Shown here: positions 46,597 through 55,945 of the stretch, one piece after another
How the letters are laid out: every line of letters starts with the position of its first letter
How positions within the stretch are numbered: the stretch's first letter is position 1
Source of the DNA: Chitinimonas prasina
GTDB lineage: Bacteria > Pseudomonadota > Gammaproteobacteria > Burkholderiales > Chitinimonadaceae
Length of the DNA stretch: 64,000 nt
NCBI RefSeq assembly: GCF_030160395.1
Contig: NZ_BSOG01000007.1
Location: 1 to 64,000, forward strand
Direction of reading: 5' to 3'
Notes under the pieces: generated by a model
Databases searched by the model: none
Seen by the model: the letters and a program-made list of their open reading frames with translations, nothing else
What the model was told of the DNA's origin: nothing
Program-made: the position numbers and the translations under genes

Positions 46597-48603
46597 ATGC
46601 TGCACAAGCTCAATTCCCCGCAACAAGCCGCTGTACGGCATCTGGACGGCCCTTTGCTGGTGCTGGCCGGTGCGGGTTCGGGCAAGACCCGGGTGATTAC
46701 CCAGAAGATCGCCTACATGATCGAGCAGGCGGGCTACGATGCCCGCAATATCGCCGCCATCACTTTTACCAACAAGGCGGCGCGCGAGATGCAGGAGCGG
46801 GTGGGGCATTTGATGGATGCCAGCCGGCTAAAGGGGCTAACGGTATCGACCTTTCACTCGCTGGGTTTGCAGCTGGTGCGGATGGAACATGCGGCGTTGG
46901 GTTACAAGCCGCGCTTTTCCATACTCGATAGCGCCGATGCGATGAAGATCGTGTCCGATATCCTGGCGACCACCGATAAGGACGAAATACGCGGCGCAGT
47001 CAGCACCATCTCACGCCTGAAGAATGACTTTGTCAGCCCGGACATGGCGCTGACCTCGGCCCAGAGCGATGGCGAGCTGCGCATCGCCCGCGTCTATCGC
47101 GCTTACCAGGACACCCTGTTTGCCTATCAGGCGGTGGACTTCGACGACCTGATACGACTGCCCGTGGAGCTGTTTGATCGTGAGCCCGAGATACTGACCA
47201 AATGGCAGCTGAAGCTGCGTTACCTGCTGATAGACGAATACCAGGACACCAACGTCTGCCAGTATCGCTTGATCAAGCAGCTCACCGGCTTTCATGGCAA
47301 GTTCACTGCGGTGGGGGACGATGACCAGAGTATCTATGCCTGGCGCGGTGCCAATGTGGAGAACCTCAACCTGTTGAAAGAGGATTTTCCGCGGTTGGAG
47401 GTGATCAAGCTGGAGCAGAACTATCGTTCCACCAGCCGCATACTGAAGGCGGCCAACGCGGTGATCTCCAACAATCCCAAGCTGTTCGAGAAGCAGCTGT
47501 GGAGTGAGCTGGGCATAGGCGACCCCATCAGCGTGGTGGAGATGAAGGACGAGGAGCATGAGGCCGAGATGGTGGCCATGCGCCTGCTCGCCCACAAGTT
47601 CGAGAACCGTACCCAGTTCAGTGACTACGCCATCCTGTATCGTGGCAACCACCAGGCCCGGATACTGGAAAGCCAGTTGCGCAACCACAAGATTCCCTAC
47701 CAGATTGCCGGTGGGCAGAGCTTCTTCGACAAGGCCGAGATCAAGGACGTGCTGTCCTACCTGCGGCTGATCGCCAACCAGAACGACGACCCCGCGTTTA
47801 TCCGCGCCATCACCACACCCAAGCGCGGCATAGGCAATGTGACGCTGGAGAAGCTGGGCGGCCTGGCGGCCGAGCGCAAGATCAGCCTGTTCGAGGCGGT
47901 GTTCATGCCCAGCCTGGAGGGCCTGGTGCAGGCGGCGCAGTATGAAGCCCTGCAGACTTTCTGCGGCTTTATCAACCGTATCGCCGGCCGCGCCAACCGT
48001 GAGCCGGCCGGCGCCTTGTTGAAAGAGATACTGACGGCCATCGAGTTCGAGACCTGGCTGTATGAGACGGACGAGCCCCGGCCGGCCGAGACCAAGTGGA
48101 AGAACGTGCTGGAGCTGGTGGCCTGGTTCGACAAGCGGGCCGAGGAAAACGGCGACAGCCTGATCGACATGGCGCAGAAAATAGCCTTGATCACCCTGCT
48201 GGAGGGGCGTAGCGAGGAAGAGGTCGACGCCGTGCGGCTCTCCACCCTGCATGCCTCCAAGGGGCTGGAGTACGGCCATGTCTTTCTGGTGGGGTGCGAG
48301 GAAGGCATCCTGCCACACCAGCAGTCCATTGATGGCGGCATGGTGGAGGAGGAGCGGCGGCTGATGTATGTGGGCATTACCCGAGCGCAGCGCAGCCTTA
48401 CCATTACCTATTGCGGCAAGCGCAAGCGGGCAGGGGAGTGGAGTATCGTCGAGCCCAGCCGCTTTCTGCTGGAGCTGCCGCAGGACGATATCCGCATCAG
48501 TGGCCGCCTGGCAGGGCAAAAGAATGTGGTGGTCAGCAAGCAGGAGGGCCGCGCCAAGCTCGCCAACCTGCTGGCCGGCCTGGATGGCAAGTCAGCTAAC
48601 TGA
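46597..48603 (+). CDS. rep: ATP-dependent DNA helicase Rep
   Basis: A 668-residue UvrD/Rep superfamily 1A helicase (E. coli Rep 673) which unwinds 3'-5' and clears protein blocks from replication forks. Motifs: Walker A AGAGSGKT (about 24-31), AITFTNKAAREM (Ia), LLIDEYQDTN (II), VGDDDQSIYAWRGA (III), YRSTSRI (IV), LSTLHASKGLE (V), and VGITRAQRSL (VI). The LIDEYQDTN and TTDK-type blocks favour Rep over UvrD. AAGGA lies 11 bases before ATG 46597. Confidence 0.95.
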   Translation: MLHKLNSPQQAAVRHLDGPLLVLAGAGSGKTRVITQKIAYMIEQAGYDARNIAAITFTNKAAREMQERVGHLMDASRLKGLTVSTFHSLGLQLVRMEHAALGYKPRFSILDSADAMKIVSDILATTDKDEIRGAVSTISRLKNDFVSPDMALTSAQSDGELRIARVYRAYQDTLFAYQAVDFDDLIRLPVELFDREPEILTKWQLKLRYLLIDEYQDTNVCQYRLIKQLTGFHGKFTAVGDDDQSIYAWRGANVENLNLLKEDFPRLEVIKLEQNYRSTSRILKAANAVISNNPKLFEKQLWSELGIGDPISVVEMKDEEHEAEMVAMRLLAHKFENRTQFSDYAILYRGNHQARILESQLRNHKIPYQIAGGQSFFDKAEIKDVLSYLRLIANQNDDPAFIRAITTPKRGIGNVTLEKLGGLAAERKISLFEAVFMPSLEGLVQAAQYEALQTFCGFINRIAGRANREPAGALLKEILTAIEFETWLYETDEPRPAETKWKNVLELVAWFDKRAEENGDSLIDMAQKIALITLLEGRSEEEVDAVRLSTLHASKGLEYGHVFLVGCEEGILPHQQSIDGGMVEEERRLMYVGITRAQRSLTITYCGKRKRAGEWSIVEPSRFLLELPQDDIRISGRLAGQKNVVVSKQEGRAKLANLLAGLDGKSAN

Positions 48604-48675
48604 GTATCTGCGGTTACAATTCGATTACCCAACGAAACAATAGGCGGCATCACCGCCACCCTCTGGAGTACCGCT

Positions 48676-50559
48676 ATGAGCTGGTCCGTTGCGCAAAGTC
48701 GCGCTGTCTATGGCATCCGTCACTGGGGTGCTGGTTATTTCGACATCAACGAAGCCGGCCACGTGCTGGTTCGGCCCCATGGCGCCGGTGGCCATGCGCT
48801 GGACCTGCACACCCTGGTGGGGCAGCTGGAAAAGACCGGCCTGGACCTGCCGCTGATCGTTCGTTTCCCCGATATTCTGCAAGACCGCGTGCGCGACCTG
48901 TGCGGTGCCTTTGACGAGAACATCGCCAAGCTGGCTTACAAGGGTCGCTATACCGCCATGTATCCGATCAAGGTCAACCAGCAGGAGGCGGTGGTCAAGT
49001 CCATCATCGCCACCGCTGATGCGGCCATCGGCCTGGAAGCCGGCTCCAAGCCTGAGCTGATGGCTGTGCTGGCGCTGGCGCCGCGTGGCGCCACCATCGT
49101 CTGCAATGGCTACAAGGATAGGGAGTTCATCCGCCTGGCCCTGATGGGCCAGAAGCTGGGCCATCGCGTATTTATCGTGATCGAGAAGGAGTCCGAAGTG
49201 GGCTTCGTGATCGACGAGGCCCGCAGCCTGGGTGTGCAGCCCAATGTGGGCCTGCGCGTGCGCCTGTCCTCGCTGGCTTCCAGCAAGTGGGCCGATACCG
49301 GTGGCGAAAAAGCCAAGTTCGGCCTGTCGGCCGCTCAGCTGTTGACGGTGGTGGAGCGCTTCAGCGCCGCTGGCTTCAAGGACAGCCTGCGGCTGCTGCA
49401 CTTCCACATGGGCAGCCAGATTGCCAACCTGGCCGACTACCAGGCCGGTTTCAAGGAAGCCATACGTTATTACGGCGAACTGCGGGCCCTGGGGCTGCCG
49501 GTTGAGGTGGTCGATGTGGGCGGCGGCCTGGGGGTGGACTATGACGGCACCCATAGCCGCAATCCCAGCTCCATCAATTACGACATGGATGACTACGCCG
49601 GTACGGTGGTCGCCATGCTCAAGGAATTCTGCGACGACAACGATCTGCCGCATCCGCACATCTTCTCGGAGAGCGGCCGCGCCATGACGGCGCACCATGC
49701 CGTGCTGGTGATGCAGGTGACCGATGTGGAGCGCCACCACGACGAGAACCCGCAGGTGGACGATATTGCCACCCTGCCCGAAGTCATACGCTGGCTGTTT
49801 GAGCTGTTGGGCCAGACTGAGCTGGAGATGGCGACCGAGACCTATTATCGCGCCACCCACTATATGAGCGAAGTATCGGCCAAGTTTGCCGAAGGCAAGC
49901 TGACCCTGGCCGAGAAGGCCCTGGCCGAGCAGGCCTACTTTGCCATCTGCCGCCGTCTGCAGGGCCAGTTGCTGGCAGGCCAGCGCTCGCACCGCCAAGT
50001 GTTTGACGAGCTCAACGACAAGCTGGCCGACAAGTACATCTGCAATTTCTCGGTGTTCCAGTCGCTGCCCGATACCTGGGCGATAGACCAGGTACTGCCC
50101 ATCCTGCCTTTGCACAGACTGGATGAAACGCCTACCCGGCGCGCTGTACTGCAGGACCTGACCTGTGATTCCGACGGCAAGATCAAACAGTATGTTGATG
50201 GCCAGAGCATAGAGAACAATCTGGCCGTGCATGTGCTCAAGCCGGGCGAGGACTATCTGTTGGGGGTGTTCCTGGTGGGTGCCTACCAGGAAATACTGGG
50301 CGATATGCACAACCTGTTTGGCGATACTGATTCGGTCAATGTCTATATGGATGCCGACGGCACCGTACGGCATGACGGTATTGAGACCCACGACACCATA
50401 GAAGACATGTTGCGCTATGTGCACCTGGAGCCGGCTGAACTGATGACCCACTACCGTGACAAGGTGGCGGGTGCGACAGGGCTGACCGAAACCGAGCGGA
50501 CCGCCTATCTGGATGCCCTGCGCCTGGGCTTGACCCGCTCGGCCTATCTGGCAGCGTAG
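48676..50559 (+). CDS. speA: Biosynthetic arginine decarboxylase
   Basis: A 627-residue PLP enzyme (fold III) converting arginine to agmatine, the first step to putrescine in the agmatine route. The PLP lysine is in YPIKVNQQ (about residue 98), the His that stacks on PLP in [10 protein letters not shown], and the glycine loop in [13 protein letters not shown]. Length is close to E. coli SpeA (658). GGAG before the ATG. No speB is next to it. Bounded downstream by a GC hairpin. Confidence 0.96.
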   Translation: MSWSVAQSRAVYGIRHWGAGYFDINEAGHVLVRPHGAGGHALDLHTLVGQLEKTGLDLPLIVRFPDILQDRVRDLCGAFDENIAKLAYKGRYTAMYPIKVNQQEAVVKSIIATADAAIGLEAGSKPELMAVLALAPRGATIVCNGYKDREFIRLALMGQKLGHRVFIVIEKESEVGFVIDEARSLGVQPNVGLRVRLSSLASSKWADTGGEKAKFGLSAAQLLTVVERFSAAGFKDSLRLLHFHMGSQIANLADYQAGFKEAIRYYGELRALGLPVEVVDVGGGLGVDYDGTHSRNPSSINYDMDDYAGTVVAMLKEFCDDNDLPHPHIFSESGRAMTAHHAVLVMQVTDVERHHDENPQVDDIATLPEVIRWLFELLGQTELEMATETYYRATHYMSEVSAKFAEGKLTLAEKALAEQAYFAICRRLQGQLLAGQRSHRQVFDELNDKLADKYICNFSVFQSLPDTWAIDQVLPILPLHRLDETPTRRAVLQDLTCDSDGKIKQYVDGQSIENNLAVHVLKPGEDYLLGVFLVGAYQEILGDMHNLFGDTDSVNVYMDADGTVRHDGIETHDTIEDMLRYVHLEPAELMTHYRDKVAGATGLTETERTAYLDALRLGLTRSAYLAA

Positions 50560-50610
50560 GGCGCCTTTCTGCACTGGCAGGCAGTTGGAGTGCGGCCACC
50601 TGCTAATCCG

Positions 50611-50631
50611 GCACCCGGGGAACCCGGGTGC
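50611..50631 (+). repeat. GC hairpin after speA
   Basis: Perfect 9-bp arms GCACCCGGG/CCCGGGTGC with a three-base loop. Only two T's follow, so termination would be weak. The right arm begins the dispersed element at 50623; a similar imperfect hairpin is at 57211-57231. Confidence 0.6.
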
Positions 50632-50699
50632 TTAACCTGCCTGGCACTCTCAAGCAGCGGCGCTCCCTTGATTGATTCCCACCCCTAGCCCCGCCCGCA
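50623..50699. repeat. Dispersed intergenic element, copy A
   Basis: Shares with 58681-58756 the same opening CCCGGGTG, a 20-base core CTTGATTGA[TC]TCCCACCCCT (50667-50686) with one difference, and CGCCCGCA at the end, at nearly equal spacing. Between these blocks identity is weak. Nature unknown. Confidence 0.55.
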
Positions 50700-50807
50700 G
50701 GCGGGGAACCTCGCTACGCTCGAGGTGACGTGCTGGCACGTCAGGCACGCGCAACAGCTGGGGTAGGTGCTGCTGGCGGCTGCTTATCCATTGCCTATAG
50801 TGTGGGT

Positions 50808-51218
50808 ATGGACAAGCCCTCGCCTCAGCGTTGGTCCTATCCAGCGCGCTGCATCAACCACGGCCTGGCCGTGGGTAACCTGCTGCTGGCGCTGGTCTGG
50901 CTGGCGGCAGGGGGCTTGGGATTGGCCGATTTTATCCGCCTGTTGATGGGTTTGGCGGTGGTGCTGTTGTTGGCCTATTCCCGTTGGCCCATCGTGCCCG
51001 ACGACGACGACATGAACGTTGCTCCCGCCGTGGTGGTATGGGCCAACGAGGCCTTGTGCTGCGGCCACATGTGCTACTGGGGCCTGCTGCTGGCGTTGTC
51101 GCAGCCCACGTTGCAGCTGGCGGCGGCCCTGCTGGGTTTTCTGTTGATTCCTCCTATCGCCATTTTCTATCTGGGCGGCCTGAGCCTGATGGAATACGAC
51201 CGCCGTCGCTGGCGGTGA
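50808..51218 (+). CDS. Small membrane protein, unknown function
   Basis: A 136-residue protein with about three to four hydrophobic segments (near residues 22-45, 46-62, 80-105 and 108-128) and an acidic stretch PDDDDMN between the second and third. It ends in an Arg-rich tail (DRRRWR). I do not recognise a family. ATG 50808 was chosen; GTG at 50802 is possible. Neighbours are speA upstream and a LysE exporter downstream in the same direction, but gaps of about 200 bases make an operon doubtful. Confidence 0.6.
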   Translation: MDKPSPQRWSYPARCINHGLAVGNLLLALVWLAAGGLGLADFIRLLMGLAVVLLLAYSRWPIVPDDDDMNVAPAVVVWANEALCCGHMCYWGLLLALSQPTLQLAAALLGFLLIPPIAIFYLGGLSLMEYDRRRWR

Positions 51219-51412
51219 CGGCGCGGCCTGGATGGGTTTCCCAACCTCGCTACGGGGTCTTGCAACCCAACGTAGAAATCCCGTCTGCACCGATCTTGAG
51301 TCACCGATGTGCATGGCCTGTTCAGACAGGCGCCTGTTGCTGCAGCGCACTGTATCGGGTGTGAAGCCTGCGGCTCGACTAGGCTATGCCGTCCTCATGT
51401 GCGGAGCCTGTC

Positions 51413-52045
51413 ATGCTTAACCCAGAAGCCTTGTTTTCTTTTGCCTTGCTGGCCTTGATGATGGCGCTGACACCCGGCCCTAATATGGCCTATATGGTGT
51501 CGCGTTCGCTCTGCCAGGGGCGGCGGGCTGGCTATGTCTCGCTGGCCGGCGTGGTGCTGGGCTTCCTGATCTACATGCTGAGTGCTGCCCTAGGCCTAAG
51601 CGCCCTGCTGCTGGCGGTGCCGCTGGCCTATGATCTGTTGCGTTGGGGCGGCGCGGCCTATCTGGCCTACCTGGCGTGGCAGGCCATCCGACCTGGTGGA
51701 CACAGTCCCTTCGAAATCAGGACCTTGCCGGCTGAGAGTGACCGCCGGCTGTTCCTGACGGGTTTGTTCACCAATCTGCTCAATCCCAAGATCGCCATCT
51801 TCTATGTCTCCATGCTGCCGCAATTTATCGACCCGCAAGGGGCTTCGGTGCTGGGTCAGAGTGTGCTGCTGGGTTGCGTGCAGATAGCAGTGAGCATGAG
51901 CGTACACCTGACACTGATCAGCCTGGCGGGCAGGGTGGCGGCCTTGCTGCAACACCGGCCCGGCTTTGTGCGCCTTCAGCGATGGCTGATGGCGACGGTA
52001 CTGGGTGGTATGGCTTTGCACCTGGCTGCAGATAGCCGTCGATAG
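51413..52045 (+). CDS. LysE/RhtB-family amino acid exporter
   Basis: A 210-residue inner-membrane protein with about six helices. Family hallmarks: TPGPNMAYMVSRSL near residue 20-33 and the FLTGLFTNLLNPKIAIFY block near 115-132. RhtB-type members export homoserine, threonine, leucine or similar; substrate not assignable. CGGAG is six bases before ATG 51413. Confidence 0.9.
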   Translation: MLNPEALFSFALLALMMALTPGPNMAYMVSRSLCQGRRAGYVSLAGVVLGFLIYMLSAALGLSALLLAVPLAYDLLRWGGAAYLAYLAWQAIRPGGHSPFEIRTLPAESDRRLFLTGLFTNLLNPKIAIFYVSMLPQFIDPQGASVLGQSVLLGCVQIAVSMSVHLTLISLAGRVAALLQHRPGFVRLQRWLMATVLGGMALHLAADSRR

Positions 52046-52135
52046 CGCACCGCGTACGTTACTTTTTGCATTTCCTCGCACCTGGCCGGCGTCTCTGCTA
52101 GAAAGAGCCATGACCGGAATGTGCCTTGACCTGCG

Positions 52136-54688
52136 ATGACGTGGGCGAGTGACCGGCGCCAGGATGAGGAAACCCCCTTGTATACGCCCAGTCGTGCCCA
52201 CGAAGTATTCAGTGTCGTCTACCGCCACCTGCCCCTGTACGAGGTGCGTGCACAATGGGACAAGCGGCCGACCCAGGGTTTGATGGCAGCCTGGTGTCTG
52301 TCCTTGCTAGCCTGTGTGGGGCTGGGCATTGCCTCCATCGTCTATCAGTGGTCCGGTCTGCCCCTGCATTTTGGTGGGGTGGATGTCTATCTCACGGCCT
52401 ACCCGCCGTTGACCATCTGCGCCTTCTGGGTGCTGTGGTTTGGCTTCTGGTGGGGTGCCATACCGGCCTATGTTTCTACCTTGGTACTGGCCGTTTATTC
52501 CGGCATGCCCTTGGGTTGGTCCGTGCTGTTTGCATTTTCCGATCCGCTGGCGCTGGCGGTATTTACCGTGGTCTATCGGGCCGTGCCCATCTCCTATGAC
52601 TTGCGCTCGCTCAACTCCATCATGCTGTTTGCGCTGCTGGCCTTTGTGTCCGGCATCCTGGGCGCCAGCGGCTCCTTTGTCTGGACCCATACCAACACCA
52701 TAGGCATGCACGATGCCTTCACCAACTGGCAGGGCTGGTGGCTGGGGGGCTTTGTGCAGTTGTTGCTGACCGTGGCACCGGTGCTGGCCCTGGTTAGCCC
52801 GGCGGTGGTGCGTTGGCGTGACAGGCATTTCACTACGGTGGCCGATGGCAACCATGACCAGCAACGGGTGTTGATGGCGGCGGGCATCCTGGTAGCAGGG
52901 GTGTTGAGCTTTTTGTTGCTGTCCTTTGTACTGGCACGACAATCCAGCCTGCCCAACGCAGGTATGAGCGAGGTGGAGGCCTTGCGGCACGCGGCACGGC
53001 TGACCAACGAGGCGGCCTCGGCGGTCTACTGGGTACTGGCCATTCTGCTGTTGTCCATGTCCTTCCTGGGCTATCGCTTTTTTGTGTACTGGACCAGCAC
53101 GCTGGAGCTGGCGCTGCAGGAGGCCGAGCAAGCCAGTTTGGCCAAGTCGGATTTCCTGGCACGGATGAGCCACGAGATACGTACCCCCATGAATGCCATT
53201 GTGGGTATGACGCGCCTGGCCCTGCGCACAGAGCTGACCCCCCGCCAGGTTGACTACCTGGAAAAGATACGGGCTTCGTCCGATGCCTTGCTGGGCATCA
53301 TTAACGACATTCTGGACTTCTCCAAGGTGGAGGCCGGCAAGCTGCAATTGGAGCATGTACGCTTCAGCCTGGAGGAGGTGCTGGACAGTGTCTGCTCCAT
53401 GGTGCAACACCGCGCTGAGGCCAAGGGGGTGGATCTGCATATCATGGTCAGCCAGGACGTGCCGGGTGCATTGCAGGGCGACCCCCTGCGCTTGGGGCAG
53501 ATACTGACCAACCTGGTGAGTAATGCGGTCAAATTCACGGATCAGGGCGAGGTCAGGGTCGGTATCCATCTGGTGCTGCTGGATGGCGCGACGGCGCGGC
53601 TGCAATTCGACGTGCGCGACACCGGTATCGGGCTCAATGCCGAGCAGATCAACCGTTTGTTTGATGCCTTTACCCAGGCCGATGAATCGATTACCCGACA
53701 GTACGGTGGTACCGGGCTGGGGTTGGCCATCTGCAAGCAGCTGGTGGAGGCCATGGGAGGGCAGTTGTGGGTGGACAGCCTGCCTGGCAAGGGCAGTTGC
53801 TTCAGTTTCAGCCTGGATTTGCAGGTAGCCGAGCCGCTGGCGGCAGCCGAGCCGCGCAACCCGCCCTCGGCAACACCGGTGGAAGCCACTGCGCTGCAAG
53901 GGGCCCATGTGCTGCTAGTGGAAGACAACCCCATCAATCGCGAGATTGCCGAGGCCTATCTGCACGATGCCGGGGTCAGGGTGACGGTGGCCGAGAATGG
54001 GCAGCAGGGGGTGGACCTGGCTTCGGCCCAGGTTTTTGATGCCGTGCTGATGGACGTACAGATGCCCATCATGGATGGCCTCAGTGCCGCCCGGCGTTTG
54101 CGCGAAGTGGCGAGGTTGGCCCAACTGCCCATCATTGCCATGACGGCGCATGCACTGTCAGGCGATCGTGAGCGTTGTATCGCCGCCGGCATGAACGACT
54201 ACCTGACCAAGCCGCTGGACCATGATCTCCTGTGTGCCATGCTGGCCCGTTGGATGGGGCGAGCGCCGCAGCCTTTGCCGTCCGGCCCTGCCGAGGCAGA
54301 CAATGTGCTGCCTTTGCCGGTGTTCCCTGGCATAGACCTGGCGGTGGGCTTGCGTCGGCTGAATAACCGGCGCGAGCGCTATTTCTCCATCCTCGGCAAT
54401 TTCCGGCGCAATCATGCGGCCACGGCCCAGGGCATCATGCAGGCAGCTCAGGCCGGCGACCATGAGGAAGTCCATCGCATTGCCCACACACTGAAGTCGG
54501 TTGCCGACTATATGGGCGCGTCCGAACTGACTCAGCGTGCATTGGCACTGGAACTGGCCAGTGCCGAGCCTGAGCACGAATACAGCGAGGCGCTGCGGGA
54601 TTTCGTAGTGGCATTGCAGGCGTTGATGCAGGCGCTGGACAGCGTTTTACCCACCGCAACTAACCCCCCCATAGAGGAGACGGTATGA
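52136..54688 (+). CDS. MASE1-like hybrid sensor histidine kinase with REC and HPt
   Basis: An 850-residue phosphorelay protein. N-terminal membrane region with about eight helices (residues 47-320) resembling MASE1, then HisKA with phosphoacceptor H346 (MSHEIRTPMN), HATPase_c (N box NLVSNAVKF, 459-467; GTGLGL, 525-530), receiver domain with D640 (VLMDVQMPIMDG) and K692, and HPt domain with H784 (RIAHTLKS). All relay residues are present. The final response regulator is not adjacent. Start at ATG 52136 has no good ribosome-binding site; TTG 52178 with GAGG upstream is an alternative. Its TGA overlaps the next gene's ATG (ATGA). Confidence 0.9.
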   Translation: MTWASDRRQDEETPLYTPSRAHEVFSVVYRHLPLYEVRAQWDKRPTQGLMAAWCLSLLACVGLGIASIVYQWSGLPLHFGGVDVYLTAYPPLTICAFWVLWFGFWWGAIPAYVSTLVLAVYSGMPLGWSVLFAFSDPLALAVFTVVYRAVPISYDLRSLNSIMLFALLAFVSGILGASGSFVWTHTNTIGMHDAFTNWQGWWLGGFVQLLLTVAPVLALVSPAVVRWRDRHFTTVADGNHDQQRVLMAAGILVAGVLSFLLLSFVLARQSSLPNAGMSEVEALRHAARLTNEAASAVYWVLAILLLSMSFLGYRFFVYWTSTLELALQEAEQASLAKSDFLARMSHEIRTPMNAIVGMTRLALRTELTPRQVDYLEKIRASSDALLGIINDILDFSKVEAGKLQLEHVRFSLEEVLDSVCSMVQHRAEAKGVDLHIMVSQDVPGALQGDPLRLGQILTNLVSNAVKFTDQGEVRVGIHLVLLDGATARLQFDVRDTGIGLNAEQINRLFDAFTQADESITRQYGGTGLGLAICKQLVEAMGGQLWVDSLPGKGSCFSFSLDLQVAEPLAAAEPRNPPSATPVEATALQGAHVLLVEDNPINREIAEAYLHDAGVRVTVAENGQQGVDLASAQVFDAVLMDVQMPIMDGLSAARRLREVARLAQLPIIAMTAHALSGDRERCIAAGMNDYLTKPLDHDLLCAMLARWMGRAPQPLPSGPAEADNVLPLPVFPGIDLAVGLRRLNNRRERYFSILGNFRRNHAATAQGIMQAAQAGDHEEVHRIAHTLKSVADYMGASELTQRALALELASAEPEHEYSEALRDFVVALQALMQALDSVLPTATNPPIEETV

Positions 54689-55791
54689 GCTGGAAAACAG
54701 GGATGATGGTCGTCGCCGGCATGCTGCTTGTGCAGGCCGCCCACGCCAAGGATGTGAAGGTAGACCTGGGGAGCAAGGAGCGGGTCATCCGCTTGTTTGC
54801 CTACCCCAACAACTGCAATGTGATCTGCTATCGCAACTGGACCTTGCAGCAGACGGTGGAGCATTACCTGGGGCAGAGCCTGCAGCGTGATGGCTACACC
54901 GATGCCAAGGTCAAGGCCACCATCAGCAAGGGTCGCGTGCACGCGACCTTCCGTGGCGTGCCACAAGGCTACGACAAGCCCCTGAAAGCGCTCCTGAAGA
55001 CTGGCGACCTGGCCTATACCGGCGCCAGCAAAGCCAATGCCGATGGTAAATGGGCCTACAACTGGTATTTCTTCCTGCCTCTGGGCATGGCGTTGGAGAA
55101 CCGCAAGAGCGTGGAGTTGTTGCACTTTCCGCCGGATTATTCACTGACACGCGCGCAGGATTACCTGGAGTCGGCCACTACCGATCGCTGGGCCAGCCTA
55201 CTGGAAACCAATGGCGTGGCCAAGAATGCCACGCCGGGCTATCAGACTATCATCGACATTGCTCCCATCGCCGCGCCAGCCAGTGCCGGCAGTACGCTGG
55301 AGAACATCTACGGCTATTTCACCGACTATCAAGCCGGCATGGTGGCGCAACTAACGGCGCCGGGCAGCGCCGGTGGCCCCAGCAAGCCCATGGTGGCCTT
55401 TGGTGGGCCGGTGCGGGACTGGATCAAATCGCAGTACGGCGTGAGCCTCAGTGTGTTGGGGCTGGGCAGCATTACTGCGGCGCCGGGCCAGAGTGTGTCG
55501 GTACTGGGCTCCAACCACCCCAGCTACATCTGGTATGCGGCAGATCCGGCCAACTATGGCGGCGACCAGGCCAAGGCTGATGCCATGGGGCTGAAGGTGA
55601 TGGGGCAAGACATTACCGCCGCCTGCTGGCAGGCAACCATGGGCGGGCAGCCGACCAGCGACCCGACGGCCACGCTCAATACCTGTACCCATAAGTGGCA
55701 GGTGACCGACAAGGTACAGACCTGCGAGTTGTTCTATACCTCCATCCGCAACCTGACACCGCAGCAGGCTCAGGCCAAGTGCCAGGCCTGA
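54685..55791 (+). CDS. Secreted six-cysteine protein of unknown function
   Basis: A 368-residue protein with a clear signal peptide (hydrophobic MMVVAGMLLVQ, cleavage near AHA|KD at residue 21). The mature part has six cysteines, paired in clusters at each end (44, 48; 314, 334, 347, 366), suggesting disulfides and periplasmic or extracellular location. The middle contains a Gly/Ser/Pro-rich region (about 195-235) and YIWYAADP. I do not recognise a family. It overlaps the hybrid kinase by 4 nt (ATGA), so it is made with the kinase and may sense or bind its signal; this is inference. Confidence 0.7.
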   Translation: MSWKTGMMVVAGMLLVQAAHAKDVKVDLGSKERVIRLFAYPNNCNVICYRNWTLQQTVEHYLGQSLQRDGYTDAKVKATISKGRVHATFRGVPQGYDKPLKALLKTGDLAYTGASKANADGKWAYNWYFFLPLGMALENRKSVELLHFPPDYSLTRAQDYLESATTDRWASLLETNGVAKNATPGYQTIIDIAPIAAPASAGSTLENIYGYFTDYQAGMVAQLTAPGSAGGPSKPMVAFGGPVRDWIKSQYGVSLSVLGLGSITAAPGQSVSVLGSNHPSYIWYAADPANYGGDQAKADAMGLKVMGQDITAACWQATMGGQPTSDPTATLNTCTHKWQVTDKVQTCELFYTSIRNLTPQQAQAKCQA

Positions 55792-55812
55792 TGGGCTAAC
55801 CCGGCCAGCATC

Positions 55813-55843
55813 AGCACAACGGCCGCGATGCGGCCGTTGTGCT
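55813..55843 (+). terminator. Strong hairpin after the secreted-protein gene
   Basis: Perfect 14-bp stem (55813-55826 and 55830-55843) with loop GAT. No T-run, so terminator status is likely but not certain. Confidence 0.55.
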
Positions 55844-55880
55844 GGGTGGGCTGCCTGCAAGCTGATCTGGTCGGCCTTAG

Positions 55881-55939
55881 AGCCTGTTCAACGTCTTTTC
55901 GCCTCGCGCCGGACGTGGCGAAAAGGCTTTGAACAGGCT
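55881..55939. repeat. 59-bp nested palindromic element
   Basis: Outer arms AGCCTGTTCAA (55881-55891) and TTGAACAGGCT (55929-55939) enclose inner arms CTTTTCGCC (55895-55903) and GGCGAAAAG (55917-55925), giving a 20-bp interrupted stem and a GC-rich loop. A decayed relative is at 21511-21560. It could be a MITE- or REP-like unit; it also lies at the junction of convergent genes and could terminate both. Confidence 0.7.
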
Positions 55940-55945
55940 ATTACA

